Below are positions 23,150 through 30,936 of a stretch of 64,000 nt of DNA, one piece after another. The DNA is from Arthrobacter sp. M4 (lineage in GTDB: Bacteria; Actinomycetota; Actinomycetes; Actinomycetales; Micrococcaceae). Positions within the stretch are counted from its first letter, which is position 1, and the number at the start of each line of letters is the position of its first letter. The position numbers and the translations under genes were made by a program. The stretch is from NCBI RefSeq assembly GCF_020251205.1, contig NZ_JAIWYX010000016.1:1-64000 (forward strand), written 5' to 3'. The notes beneath the pieces are model-generated. The model searched no databases. It was not told the DNA's origin and saw only the letters and a program-made list of their open reading frames with translations.

Positions 23150-24460
23150 GTGGTGGCTGCATCCTTTTCCAACGACGACCTGGCGGCAATCGACGCCCAG
23201 CTCGCCGATACGGATCGCCTCCTGGACGCGAACTACCCCGGCGACGACGGCTCCCGCCAGCCCATCCACACGGTGTACGTGCCCGCGGACCGCTTTACGC
23301 CGTCGCTCGCGTCCGAGTGGGGCGCCCAGGCGGCCGCGACGGCGGACGCCCACGGCGGGCTGGAGCGGCTCGGCTCATTGCTGGGACTCGAGCCGGAACT
23401 GGCCGCCGCCGTCGCGCCCCGAGTGGCCGAGAAGCTAAGCGCAGAGCCGATCGAGGATCTCCGCCTGGACTTCGAAGACGGCTACGGCAACCGCGGCGAT
23501 GAGGTGGAAGACGCCGACGCCGTTGCTGCCGCCACCGCCGTGGCCGCAGCGGTTTCGGAAGGCTCGGCACCGCCGTTCATCGGCATCCGCTTCAAGTGCT
23601 TCGAGGCACCGACGCGGGCACGTAGCCTCCGCACCCTGGACCTGTTCGTGTCCACCCTGGCGTCCGCAGGGGAGCTTCCGGCGGGGCTCGTCCTGACGTT
23701 GCCCAAGGTCACCACCACGGCACAGGTCAAGGCCATGGACTTCGCGGTGTCCCGCCTTGAGGAAGTCCACGGCTTGCCCGCTGGCCGGCTGCGTTTCGAA
23801 GTGCAGGTGGAAACACCGCAGCTGATCCTTGGGCCGGACGGTACGTCGCCAGTGGCGCAACTGCCGCACGTAGTGCCCGGCCGGATCAGCGCCCTGCACT
23901 ACGGCACCTACGACTACAGTGCTTCCTTGCAGATCTCAGCTGAGTATCAGTCCATGGAGCACCCGGTGGCGGACTTCGCCAAGGAAGTGATGCAACTGGC
24001 CGTTGCGGGAACCGGCATCCGGCTCTCCGACGGCTCCACCAACATCGTCCCGGTAGGCGATGGTGTGGAGGATGCGTGGAAGCTGCATGGACGCTTGGTC
24101 CGCCGTTCGCTGGAACGCGGCTACTACCAGGGCTGGGATCTTCATCCGGCCCAGCTGCCGAGCCGCTTCACCGCTACCTACGCGTTCTATCGGCAGGGCC
24201 TGCCCGCGGCGGCGCTCCGGCTGCACAACTACGTGGAGCGCACCGAAGGTGCCGTAATGGACGAGCCGGCCACGGCAAGGGCCTTGGCAAACTTTGTGCT
24301 GCGGGGTGTCCAGTGCGGAGCCGTCGGTGCGGAGGAAGTCGCGGCGCTTGCCGGCGTCGACCTCGCCCAGCTGACCCTCCTGGCGCATCCGCGGCTGGCG
24401 CAATCCACGGGTCTGGCACAGTCCCACCCGCACGCGCCCCAGTCAGCATCCCGCAATTGA
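23150..24460 (+). CDS. DUF6986 family aldolase/citrate-lyase-like protein
   Basis: The protein (436 aa) resembles the HpcH/HpaI-CitE TIM-barrel superfamily. It has RQPIHTVYVPADRF at the start, LRLDFEDGYG (an acidic metal-site-like motif), GIRFKCFE, FEVQVETPQLIL, and RISALHYGTYDYSASLQIS, where the last two correspond to the usual Glu and Asp metal ligands. I know the family only as DUF6986, often labelled aldolase or phosphoenolpyruvate kinase without proof. The start GTG 23150 is 3 bp after the malate synthase stop. Position between malate synthase and allE argues for a C-C bond reaction on glyoxylate, malyl or ureidoglycolate-type compounds. Function inferred only. Confidence 0.7.
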   Translation: MVAASFSNDDLAAIDAQLADTDRLLDANYPGDDGSRQPIHTVYVPADRFTPSLASEWGAQAAATADAHGGLERLGSLLGLEPELAAAVAPRVAEKLSAEPIEDLRLDFEDGYGNRGDEVEDADAVAAATAVAAAVSEGSAPPFIGIRFKCFEAPTRARSLRTLDLFVSTLASAGELPAGLVLTLPKVTTTAQVKAMDFAVSRLEEVHGLPAGRLRFEVQVETPQLILGPDGTSPVAQLPHVVPGRISALHYGTYDYSASLQISAEYQSMEHPVADFAKEVMQLAVAGTGIRLSDGSTNIVPVGDGVEDAWKLHGRLVRRSLERGYYQGWDLHPAQLPSRFTATYAFYRQGLPAAALRLHNYVERTEGAVMDEPATARALANFVLRGVQCGAVGAEEVAALAGVDLAQLTLLAHPRLAQSTGLAQSHPHAPQSASRN

Positions 24461-24488
24461 TGTCCCACAACTGAAAAGGAGCCCAACG

Positions 24489-25301
24489 TTGAGCAACTAT
24501 TTCTACCCCGAAGGCGGCCTGCCGCCGCAGACGCAGCTCCTGACCGACCGCGCCATCGTCAAGGAGGCCTACACGGTCATTCCCAAGGGCGTGCTGCGCG
24601 ACATCGTCACGTCCAACCTCCCCGGCTGGGACAACACGAGGTCCTGGATCATTGCCCGCCCGATCGCGGGCTTCGCCACCACGTTCTCCCAGCTCATCGT
24701 TGAGGTGGGGCCCGGCGGAGGTTCCCGGAAGCCAGAGCCGGAGGCGGGCGTCGAGGGCGTCATCTTCCTGACCAAGGGCCAACTGGACCTGACCCTTGAC
24801 GGCGAGCTGCACCACCTCGAAGAGGGCGGCTACGCCTACCTGGCTGCCGGCGCTGCGTGGTCGGTCAAGAACGACTCCAGCGGTATCGCGAGCTTCCAGT
24901 GGATCCGCAAGGCCTACGAGCCGCTGGAAGGGTACGAAGCGAAGTCCTTCGTCACCCGCGACCAGGACGTTGAACCGCGTCCGATGCCCGGGACCAACGG
25001 TGCCTGGGCCACCACGCGCTTCGTGGACCCGGACGACCTGGCGCACGACATGCACGTAAACATCGTGACATTCGAGCCGGGCGCGTCCATCCCGTTCGCG
25101 GAGACGCACGTTATGGAGCACGGCCTGTTTGTCTTGGAAGGCAAGGCCGTGTACCGCCTCAACGACGATTGGGTAGAGGTGGAGGCCGGCGACTTCATGT
25201 GGCTGCGTGCCTTCTGCCCACAGGCCTGCTACGCCGGTGGACCGGGGAAGTTCCGCTACCTGCTGTACAAGGACGTCAACCGGCAGATTCGACTCACCTA
25301 G
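24489..25301 (+). CDS. allE: (S)-ureidoglycine aminohydrolase
   Basis: The protein (270 aa) is a bicupin of the AllE/YlbA type. It begins SNYFYPEGGLPPQTQLLTDRA, then DNTRSWIIARP and a first cupin (GGSRKPEPEAGVEGVIFLTKGQL). The second cupin has PGASIPFAETHVMEHGLFVLEG, which carries the manganese-binding His and Glu residues, and ends in FRYLLYKDVNRQ. The enzyme releases ammonia from (S)-ureidoglycine to give (S)-ureidoglycolate, the step before glyoxylate. The start is TTG 24489 with AAAAGGAG upstream, the last gene of the malic enzyme operon. The allantoate amidohydrolase and ureidoglycolate enzymes it needs are not in the window. Confidence 0.93.
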   Translation: MSNYFYPEGGLPPQTQLLTDRAIVKEAYTVIPKGVLRDIVTSNLPGWDNTRSWIIARPIAGFATTFSQLIVEVGPGGGSRKPEPEAGVEGVIFLTKGQLDLTLDGELHHLEEGGYAYLAAGAAWSVKNDSSGIASFQWIRKAYEPLEGYEAKSFVTRDQDVEPRPMPGTNGAWATTRFVDPDDLAHDMHVNIVTFEPGASIPFAETHVMEHGLFVLEGKAVYRLNDDWVEVEAGDFMWLRAFCPQACYAGGPGKFRYLLYKDVNRQIRLT

Positions 25302-25310
25302 GCTTTGCGC

Positions 25311-25359
25311 CGAAGTCGCCGGAAACGTGCCAGTTCGCTGGTCGGTTCCGGCGACTTCG
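25311..25359. terminator. Hairpin and short repeats after allE
   Basis: Perfect 14-bp arms CGAAGTCGCCGGAA (25311-25324) and TTCCGGCGACTTCG (25346-25359) form a hairpin between convergent allE and the DHFR-like gene. The right arm is followed to 25425 by further degenerate copies of a roughly 20-bp unit, CCGGCGACTTC.CGCGTTCC. Confidence 0.7.
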
Positions 25360-25427
25360 CGCGTTCCCGGCGACTTCCCGCGTTCCCGGCCACTTCACGC
25401 GTTTCCGGCGACCTCGCCCGTTTGGGG

Positions 25428-26000
25428 CTAGTGGACCACGCTGTACACCAGTTCCACCAGGCCGGCGTCGTATGTTTGGGCGCTTTCCAGGTGCAGCAGT
25501 TCCGCGCCGGGATCCGAGGGGAACACCCCCACCCCGGCGCCGAGGGCAACCGGAAGCACAATAAGCCGCACTTCGTCCACCTCGTTGGCCGCGAAGAATG
25601 TGCCGGCCAGGCTGAGGCTGCCCCAGAGGACAACAGAACCTTGAGTCTGCGCCTTGATCCGCTGAATTGCTTCCACTGCGTCCCCGGATTCAACGGTCGA
25701 AGTTCCGATGTCTCCCCACGGCGCTGCGGTGAGGGTGCGAGTGAAGATGTGCCTCTTAAGACCATTCAGGGCGGGGGCGATGATCTCACCGTCGGACGCG
25801 GGCGTCGGCCAGTACTCCACGAACATCCGGTACGTCCTGGCGCCGAGGACCATCGCCTCCACCGAGTCGAGCCAGGCCAGCTGGCTGCGGTCGAACTCCG
25901 CCGTCCCGCCCTCAAGCTCCTCATAAAACCTGAACTCCCCGTCGACGTCGGCGGCGAAACCGTCTGCGGTGACAAACTCCTGCACGACCAGTCTTCCCAT
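25428..26000 (-). CDS. Dihydrofolate reductase-like (RibD C-terminal fold) protein
   Basis: The protein (190 aa) belongs to the DHFR/RibD C-terminal superfamily often annotated as dihydrofolate reductase family protein. Features are the N-terminal GRLVVQEFVTADGFAADVDG, VLGARTYRMFVEYWPTP, an NADPH-loop-like QGSVVLWGSLSLAGTF and LPVALGAGVGVF. Such proteins are NADPH-dependent reductases of unknown substrate; true DHFR activity is unlikely. The start is ATG 26000. It ends convergent with allE and lies 34 bp downstream of the adenylate kinase gene, with which it may share a transcript. It has no visible tie to purine breakdown. Confidence 0.82.
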   Translation of the reverse strand: MGRLVVQEFVTADGFAADVDGEFRFYEELEGGTAEFDRSQLAWLDSVEAMVLGARTYRMFVEYWPTPASDGEIIAPALNGLKRHIFTRTLTAAPWGDIGTSTVESGDAVEAIQRIKAQTQGSVVLWGSLSLAGTFFAANEVDEVRLIVLPVALGAGVGVFPSDPGAELLHLESAQTYDAGLVELVYSVVH

Positions 26001-26034
26001 AACATCTCCCGTTTTGTCAGCGTTGCCGGATTAG

Positions 26035-26613
26035 TCAGCGTTCCAAAAGGCGTTCGACGGCGGCCACCGCCCGGTCAGTCACCTCAGCCGGAGTGCCGGA
26101 ACCGTCGACGTCGGCAACGATCCCCCGTTCCGAGTAAAGGTCGACGACGGGGGCTGTCTCCGTGCGGTAAAGCTCCAGGCGACGGCGGATCACCTCTGCG
26201 GTGTCATCGCTCCGGCCCTGCTCCCGGGCTCGGTTGAGCATGCGGGCCGTGAGCTCGTCATCGTCCACAAGCAGCAGCACCACTCCATCGATGTGGTTGC
26301 CGCTCTCCGCCAACATGGCATCTAGGGCCTCCACCTGCGAGGTATTTCGCGGGTATCCGTCCAGCAGGAAGCCTCCATTGGCATCAGCATCAGCCAGCCG
26401 TTCACGCACCATGGCGTTGGTCACGTCATCCGGAACGAACTCGCCGCGGTCCAGGAATCGGGTGGCTTCGTCTCCCAGCTGCGTTTGCTCCCGGACGTTG
26501 GAGCGGAAGATGTCCCCCGTGGAGATGGCGGGGACGTTGAAGTGTGCGGCGATGTGCTCAGCCTGCGTTCCTTTGCCTGATCCCGGGGGACCGATGATTA
26601 TCAGCCGCGTCAA
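26035..26613 (-). CDS. Adenylate kinase (second copy)
   Basis: The protein (192 aa) is an adenylate kinase: P-loop GPPGSGKGTQAEHI at residues 8-21, ISTGDIFRSNVREQT for AMP binding, FLLDGYPRNTSQVEALD, and RRRLELYRTETAPVV. It interconverts ATP, ADP and AMP. The LID is of the short, zinc-free type. In actinobacteria the essential adk sits in the secY ribosomal operon; this copy stands alone beside a DHFR-like gene, so it is probably a paralogue. The only starts in frame are TTG 26613 or CTG just upstream, with no good ribosome site, hinting at low expression. Confidence 0.85.
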   Translation of the reverse strand: MTRLIIIGPPGSGKGTQAEHIAAHFNVPAISTGDIFRSNVREQTQLGDEATRFLDRGEFVPDDVTNAMVRERLADADANGGFLLDGYPRNTSQVEALDAMLAESGNHIDGVVLLLVDDDELTARMLNRAREQGRSDDTAEVIRRRLELYRTETAPVVDLYSERGIVADVDGSGTPAEVTDRAVAAVERLLER

Positions 26614-26961
26614 GGCCGTGGTCCGTCGCAGCAGCTTTCAACCATGGTGCCCTCCGCCCTCGTCAGAAAGGTGTCAGCTGAGCACCCAATATCCCACATG
26701 GCGCGGCGAGAGTCAGCACCTCCGCGAGATGACAAATAGCGGCAATGTTCTTCAACGACATCGCCATCAATTGGCATCTCGCCAGTCAGCACCTCCGCGA
26801 GATGACAAATAGTGGCAATGTTCTTCAACGACATCGCCATCAATTGGCATCTCGCTTAGACAGGTGACCGGGAAATGCGATGGCGGCCCGGAAATCCGGA
26901 CCGCCATTCGCGGCGCACGCCGTTCGCAAACGCACGCCGTCATGTCTGCACGCTGTTGCGG
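26614..26961. other. 348-bp gap holding a duplicated hairpin element
   Basis: No gene is supported here. The gap carries two 73-bp copies of the dispersed hairpin element (26711-26856). The rest is the presumed leader of the adenylate kinase gene. Confidence 0.6.
26711..26856. repeat. Dispersed hairpin element, copies 3 and 4 in tandem
   Basis: Two 73-bp direct copies (26711-26783 and 26784-26856) differ at only a few bases. Each is an imperfect dyad: GCGAGATGACAAAT and GGCAATGTT on the left, GACATCGCC and AATTGGCATCTCGC on the right, around CTTCAAC. GGCAATGTTC and the GGCATCTCGC tail tie them to the copies at 16336 and 19000. Confidence 0.8.
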
Positions 26962-27261
26962 CTACTCCGATGGAGCAGCGGATTGCAGGTGCAGATGCCT
27001 GTGCTGCCTGGCCACACCGTTCTTGGCGTGTGTCCTGGAAATCGGAATGGAACTTTGACGCAGTGGGTCCTCGCGACGGTCATGGCTCAGGTCCCGGATC
27101 AGGCCCGTGCCTGCGATTTCACGAGTCTGAGCTACGCCCATTGCCGCAGCTTTTTTGGTGGGGAAAGTGACCGATACGGCCACGAGTGCGCCGGCTCCGT
27201 CCAGCAACCTCACCCGGTAGCCGCCCTCGGGGGCGTCTACGAGTTCAAAGATTCCAGCCAT
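26962..27261 (-). CDS. YegP-type DUF1508 protein with C-terminal extension
   Basis: The protein (99 aa) has one DUF1508 unit in residues 1-55 (AGIFELVDAPEGGYRVRLLDG, then VSVTFPTKKAAAMGVAQTREIA) and a 40-residue polar tail rich in Arg, His and Ser that looks unconserved. The ATG at 27261 has AGGAGG 8 nt upstream, so translation is expected. It is divergent from the CHAD gene across a region with a 14-bp palindrome. It is the second DUF1508 gene in the window (the first at 734-928 is 64 residues); the longer tail may be a frameshift or drift past an older stop. Confidence 0.68.
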   Translation of the reverse strand: MAGIFELVDAPEGGYRVRLLDGAGALVAVSVTFPTKKAAAMGVAQTREIAGTGLIRDLSHDRREDPLRQSSIPISRTHAKNGVARQHRHLHLQSAAPSE

Positions 27262-27354
27262 TGCATTTCCTCCTCGCCTCACACACAGTTACTTGGGCAA
27301 CCCAGTTTTTCTTGGGGCAATAAAGCTCAGTTCCCCCAAGGAACTGATCCAATA

Positions 27355-27368
27355 ATAAGTATACTTAT
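27355..27368. promoter_or_regulatory. Palindrome ATAAGTATACTTAT between DUF1508 and CHAD genes
   Basis: A perfect 14-bp AT-rich palindrome 87 bp before the CHAD start and 93 bp before the DUF1508 start, in a divergent promoter region. It contains a TATACT-like -10. A second hairpin, CTTGGGG/CCCCAAG (27311-27317 and 27334-27340), lies beside it. Confidence 0.45.
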
Positions 27369-27455
27369 GAGTAGCTTGAGTGGATAGTGCGGCGAACAAT
27401 AACGGCCCGTGCGCTTAAGGGGTCGGCAGCAGCCACACGCTGAAAGGGGATCCCT

Positions 27456-28523
27456 GTGACAACCACCGGTGAAGCAATGCTCCTCTATGTGAAGGACCAA
27501 ACGCAGGCGCTGCGGACGAACTCGCCCGGCGTCATCAACAATGATGCTGAGTCCGTCCATGATCTAAGGCTGGCCACGCGACGGCTCCGCTCCGCCCTGG
27601 CCTCCGCACGCAAACTTTTCGACCGCAACGAGGTGTCCAATCTGCGTGACGAGCTCAAGTGGCTGGGAGGCGTGCTTGGCGAAGCGAGGGACAGCCAGGT
27701 CATCCATGAACGTTTGGTGGACGCGATCTCCAACGAACCACCTGGCGCCGACAAGGACGCAATTGCCGAGCGCACCGAAGCCTGGTACAAGCGGAAATAT
27801 TCCGCAGCCCATTCCGCGGCCGCGAAGGCTTTGGGCAGCCAGCGTTTCCGGGACCTCCTGGCGTCCCTCGACTCCTTCGCCGCTGCGCCGCCAGCGCCGA
27901 GCGATGCTGTTGCGGCGGATGACAAACGTGCCGCGAAGAAACTGGCCAAGGCGGCGAAGCCAGTCAAGAAGGGCTTCGCCAAGCTAGCCGCCAGGGAAGC
28001 CGCTCGGGTGAGGAAGACGGTCAAGGCTGTTCCGACGTCGAACGGCCCGGCCGGGCGGTCCGATCCTGACAATTCCTCCCGGGATAATTCCGAGCCGAAT
28101 AATTCCGCGCCGGATAATTCCGCGCCGCAGAACTCCGCACGGGAGAACTCCGCGGGGACGAATTCCGCAGGACAAAATTCCACACGGAACGCACGGGACG
28201 ACCGGGACAGGGGACTTCACGAAGTCCGAAAGGCGGCCAAGCGACTGAGGTATGTTGCTGAGGCCGCGATACCGCACGTGGGCAAGCCCGCAAAACGTGT
28301 GGAGCGCCGAGCCCACAACATCCAGAAGATGCTCGGGGTCCATCAGGATGCCGTGGTGGTGGGTTCGCTCCTGAAAGACGTAGGAATGAACAGTCTGCGA
28401 AGCGGGGAAAGCGCCTTCATCTACGGTCGCCTGCACGCCCGCGAAGAAGCCACCGCACGCGAATCCGACCGAGAGTTCCGGAAGTTCTGGAAGGGCCTCA
28501 AAAAGAAGCACCTCAAGATCTAG
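27456..28523 (+). CDS. CHAD domain protein with Asn-Ser repeat insertion
   Basis: The protein (355 aa) is a CHAD (conserved histidine alpha-helical) domain protein, a polyphosphate-binding helical fold. Both halves show its basic signature: VHDLRLATRRLRSAL at about residues 34-48 and LHEVRKAAKRLRYVAEAAIPHVGK near 249-272. No CYTH domain is attached, unlike many actinobacterial homologues. Between the halves sits an Ala/Lys-rich stretch and then eight pentapeptides of the form x-Asn-Ser-x-x (residues 205-244), coded by a 15-bp repeat. The start is GTG 27456 with AAAGGGG upstream. A role on polyphosphate granules is known for some family members but is not shown here. Confidence 0.85.
   Translation: MTTTGEAMLLYVKDQTQALRTNSPGVINNDAESVHDLRLATRRLRSALASARKLFDRNEVSNLRDELKWLGGVLGEARDSQVIHERLVDAISNEPPGADKDAIAERTEAWYKRKYSAAHSAAAKALGSQRFRDLLASLDSFAAAPPAPSDAVAADDKRAAKKLAKAAKPVKKGFAKLAAREAARVRKTVKAVPTSNGPAGRSDPDNSSRDNSEPNNSAPDNSAPQNSARENSAGTNSAGQNSTRNARDDRDRGLHEVRKAAKRLRYVAEAAIPHVGKPAKRVERRAHNIQKMLGVHQDAVVVGSLLKDVGMNSLRSGESAFIYGRLHAREEATARESDREFRKFWKGLKKKHLKI
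28068..28187 (+). repeat. In-frame 15-bp repeat encoding x-N-S-x-x pentads
   Basis: Eight 15-bp units built around AATTCCGCGCCGGAT encode DNSSR, DNSEP, NNSAP, DNSAP, QNSAR, ENSAG, TNSAG and QNSTR. They form a flexible linker between the two CHAD halves. Confidence 0.9.
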
Positions 28524-28621
28524 CGCCTGTACGCCGAAGCTATTGCGTCGGGCCCCGGGCGCTCCTAGCGTGAAAGGGTCCGTGCGCATCGAGCACCTCC
28601 TCGAGCAAAAGGAAACCACCC

Positions 28622-28861
28622 ATGTCGCTGTACCAGCCCGACCCCGTTGAAATTTCCACCCGCATGCGGCCCGGCGAGTGGACAGAGGAAAGCCTCCAGG
28701 ACCTCGTGTCGCTGTACGAGTTGAAAATCATGGAGATGGGTGCCCCGAAAGAAGCGGTCCTCACCGAGGTGGTCCGCGGAGACGACGGCTCCGTATCCGT
28801 CCGCGTCAGCTGGGCCGAGCCGGGTGAAGCCGGGAGTCCGGGCATGGAAACCGCCCCGTGA
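28622..28861 (+). CDS. Small hypothetical protein (79 aa)
   Basis: The protein (79 aa) begins MSLYQPDPVEISTRMRPGEW and is acidic, with a predicted helix (SLQDLVSLYELKIMEM) followed by a beta-strand-like TEVVRGDDGSVSVRVSW. I do not recognise a family. The start ATG 28622 has AAAGGAAACC at proper spacing, and its TGA overlaps the GTG start of the SDR gene by 4 bp (GTGA), so it is translationally coupled to that oxidoreductase and probably works with it or was co-inherited with it. No signal peptide or membrane segment. Confidence 0.65.
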   Translation: MSLYQPDPVEISTRMRPGEWTEESLQDLVSLYELKIMEMGAPKEAVLTEVVRGDDGSVSVRVSWAEPGEAGSPGMETAP

Positions 28862-29658
28862 ACCAATTCGTGCCGTCCAAGGCGATCGTCACAGGCTCCG
28901 ACTCCGGGATCGGCCGGGCCACCGCCGTTGCCCTCGCCAAAGCCGGAATGGACATCGGCGTGACGTGGCACACGGACCACGCAGGCGCTGAGAAGACCGC
29001 GGACGAAGTGCGGCATTTCGGTCGAAAGGCGTTCGTCAGGCGGCTGGACACCACGGAAATCCCAGGCTGCGGCGCAGTCATCGACGGCCTTGCGGAGGAA
29101 CTCGGCGGCCTGGATGTTTTTGTGAACAACGCGGGGGCCGGGGACGGAACCATGTTCCTGGACCTTGACGCGACGATATGGCGCAGGACGATGGACATCA
29201 ACCTCAATGGCGCCTTCCAATGCATCCAGAGTGCTGCCCGCACGATGGTGAAGGCAGGCCGCGGCGGAAGGATCATCGCCGTCACGAGTGTCCATGAGAC
29301 GCAGCCACGCGTGGGATCCGCTGCCTACGACGCCGCTAAGCACGGGCTCGGTGGCCTGATCAAGACAGTGGCGCTCGAGTTGGGCGAGTACGGCATCACC
29401 GCCAATTCCGTGGCGCCAGGCGAGATCGCGACGCCGATGACCGGTCACACTGACGACTTCGCCGAGGCCCGTGAACGTCCGGGCGTTCCGCTGGGCCGCG
29501 CGGGCTACGCCCGCGAGGTAGCGGCTGTGATCGCGTTCCTGGCCTCACCGGCGTCGAGTTATGTCACCGGAGCCTCATGGACTGTGGACGGCGGCATGCT
29601 GCAAATGGGGCCGCAGGCCGGCTCCCATTTACGCTCCCACGAATGGCGGCGAGCCTAG
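28858..29658 (+). CDS. SDR family oxidoreductase
   Basis: The protein (266 aa) is a classical short-chain dehydrogenase/reductase: the nucleotide motif TGSDSGIGRATAVAL (residues 12-26), VNNAGAG, catalytic Ser in VTSVHETQ, and YDAAKHGLGG as YxxxK, with PGEIATPMT after it. The family adds hydride from NAD(P)H to carbonyls; the substrate is unknown. The acidic or basic residue that sets cofactor choice is not clear (WHTDHAGAE). The start is GTG 28858, overlapping the stop of the 79-residue gene by 4 bp. The last 15 residues (PQAGSHLRSHEWRRA) extend past the usual SDR end. Confidence 0.87.
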   Translation: MNQFVPSKAIVTGSDSGIGRATAVALAKAGMDIGVTWHTDHAGAEKTADEVRHFGRKAFVRRLDTTEIPGCGAVIDGLAEELGGLDVFVNNAGAGDGTMFLDLDATIWRRTMDINLNGAFQCIQSAARTMVKAGRGGRIIAVTSVHETQPRVGSAAYDAAKHGLGGLIKTVALELGEYGITANSVAPGEIATPMTGHTDDFAEARERPGVPLGRAGYAREVAAVIAFLASPASSYVTGASWTVDGGMLQMGPQAGSHLRSHEWRRA

Positions 29659-29736
29659 CTGGCTATCGGCGGCCTCAGCGCGTCACAGTTTCCGTCACGG
29701 CCAGCGTCGGCCGGATCGGCGTGGCAGAGTGGATCC

Positions 29737-30798
29737 ATGGCTTCACCAGTGAAGGAAAAGCACTTGCCGGCGCGCCCCGCCCTGCGCACGGCCCACCGTC
29801 TGTCCGACTCGATCAACGCGGTCCGGACCCGGCTGGGATCGCGATGGAATTTTGTGCCCCAAACAGTCGCTTACCAGGGCTACGGTTCAACCACGTGGGT
29901 TCGGATCCTGGGTCGCGTGCTGCTGGCAAGCAAGCCCCTTCCCGGCAGCCATGCCGAACGAGCCGCCCGTTCCAACTCCCAGAACATCCGCGGTTGGCGC
30001 GCCTTCACCAGCGTTCCGGTACAGCACGTCGACGTCGACATTCGGATCGGCGATGCCAGCGTGCGGGTCCGTGCGGACCGCGGTGGCGTTGTGGACACCG
30101 TCGTCGAAGTGGAACTTACGCCGGGCTGGCACACTGCCGTGTTGCAGGCAGTAGGAACCGAACCGGCTGAGTCACGGGTATTCGTGGTAGCGCCCGACAC
30201 CACATTCGGCATCCTGTCCGATATTGACGACACCGTGATGGTGACTGCCCTGCCGCGGCCCCTCCTGGCGTTGTGGAACACTTTTGTCCTCAACGAGCGG
30301 GCGCGCATGGCCACGCCAGGCATGTCGGTACTCCTCGACCGGCTTGTGGGCCAGCACCCCAACGCCCCGGTCATCTATCTGTCCACGGGCCCATGGAACG
30401 CGGCTCCCACCCTGGCCCGCTTCCTCACCCGGAATATGTATCCCACAGGCGCCCTTTTGCTGACCGATTGGGGCCTCACGCACGACCGCTGGTTCCGCAG
30501 TGGCCGGGAACACAAGCATCGGAACCTGGAGCGCCTGGTACAGGAGTTCCCAAACATCCGGTGGCTGCTGATCGGCGACAACGGCCAGCACGACGAGGAA
30601 ATCTACGCCCAGTTCGCTCGGGACCACGGCAAGCACGTAGCCGCCATCGCCATCAGGCAACTATCAGTCAGTGAGTCCGTACTTGCCGGTGGCCATACGG
30701 ACGGCGCCGAGCAAAGCGACGCGGCAGTTCCGTGGATCCATTCCCAGGACGGCGCCGGGATCGCCCGCCGCCTGAAAGAACTCGGCCTGCTCGACTGA
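29737..30798 (+). CDS. App1/DUF2183-type phosphatidate phosphatase-like protein
   Basis: The protein (353 aa) contains the App1 (DUF2183) HAD-like catalytic domain: FGILSDIDDTVMVT with the DxDxT nucleophile motif near residues 161-174, then VIYLSTGPWNAAPTLARFLTR, GALLLTDWGLTH and WLLIGDNGQHDEEIY. Yeast App1 is a phosphatidate phosphatase; bacterial relatives share the fold and presumably dephosphorylate lipids. Residues 1-140 form a beta-rich N-terminal domain (VAYQGYGSTTWVRILGRVLL). The start is ATG 29737. It stands in its own unit downstream of the SDR gene, with no signal peptide, so it is cytoplasmic or membrane-associated. Confidence 0.85.
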   Translation: MASPVKEKHLPARPALRTAHRLSDSINAVRTRLGSRWNFVPQTVAYQGYGSTTWVRILGRVLLASKPLPGSHAERAARSNSQNIRGWRAFTSVPVQHVDVDIRIGDASVRVRADRGGVVDTVVEVELTPGWHTAVLQAVGTEPAESRVFVVAPDTTFGILSDIDDTVMVTALPRPLLALWNTFVLNERARMATPGMSVLLDRLVGQHPNAPVIYLSTGPWNAAPTLARFLTRNMYPTGALLLTDWGLTHDRWFRSGREHKHRNLERLVQEFPNIRWLLIGDNGQHDEEIYAQFARDHGKHVAAIAIRQLSVSESVLAGGHTDGAEQSDAAVPWIHSQDGAGIARRLKELGLLD

Positions 30799-30936
30799 GG
30801 CTCGCAGGGTAGATTTGTCCGCCAGCTAGGCCGTTGACGCTCCCCGGTACCAGGGGGAGCATCAAAAGTGTCGGCTGGCAGCATCGCAAGGCCGCCGGTT
30901 CCTGCCTCCCGACGCATTCGTGGAGGAGTCGCTTGG

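Noticed and set aside
20096..23353. 1085-codon open frame on the minus strand
   Set aside because: It lies entirely antisense to malic enzyme and malate synthase, which have full family motifs; long antisense frames are common at this GC content, and its protein is low-complexity.
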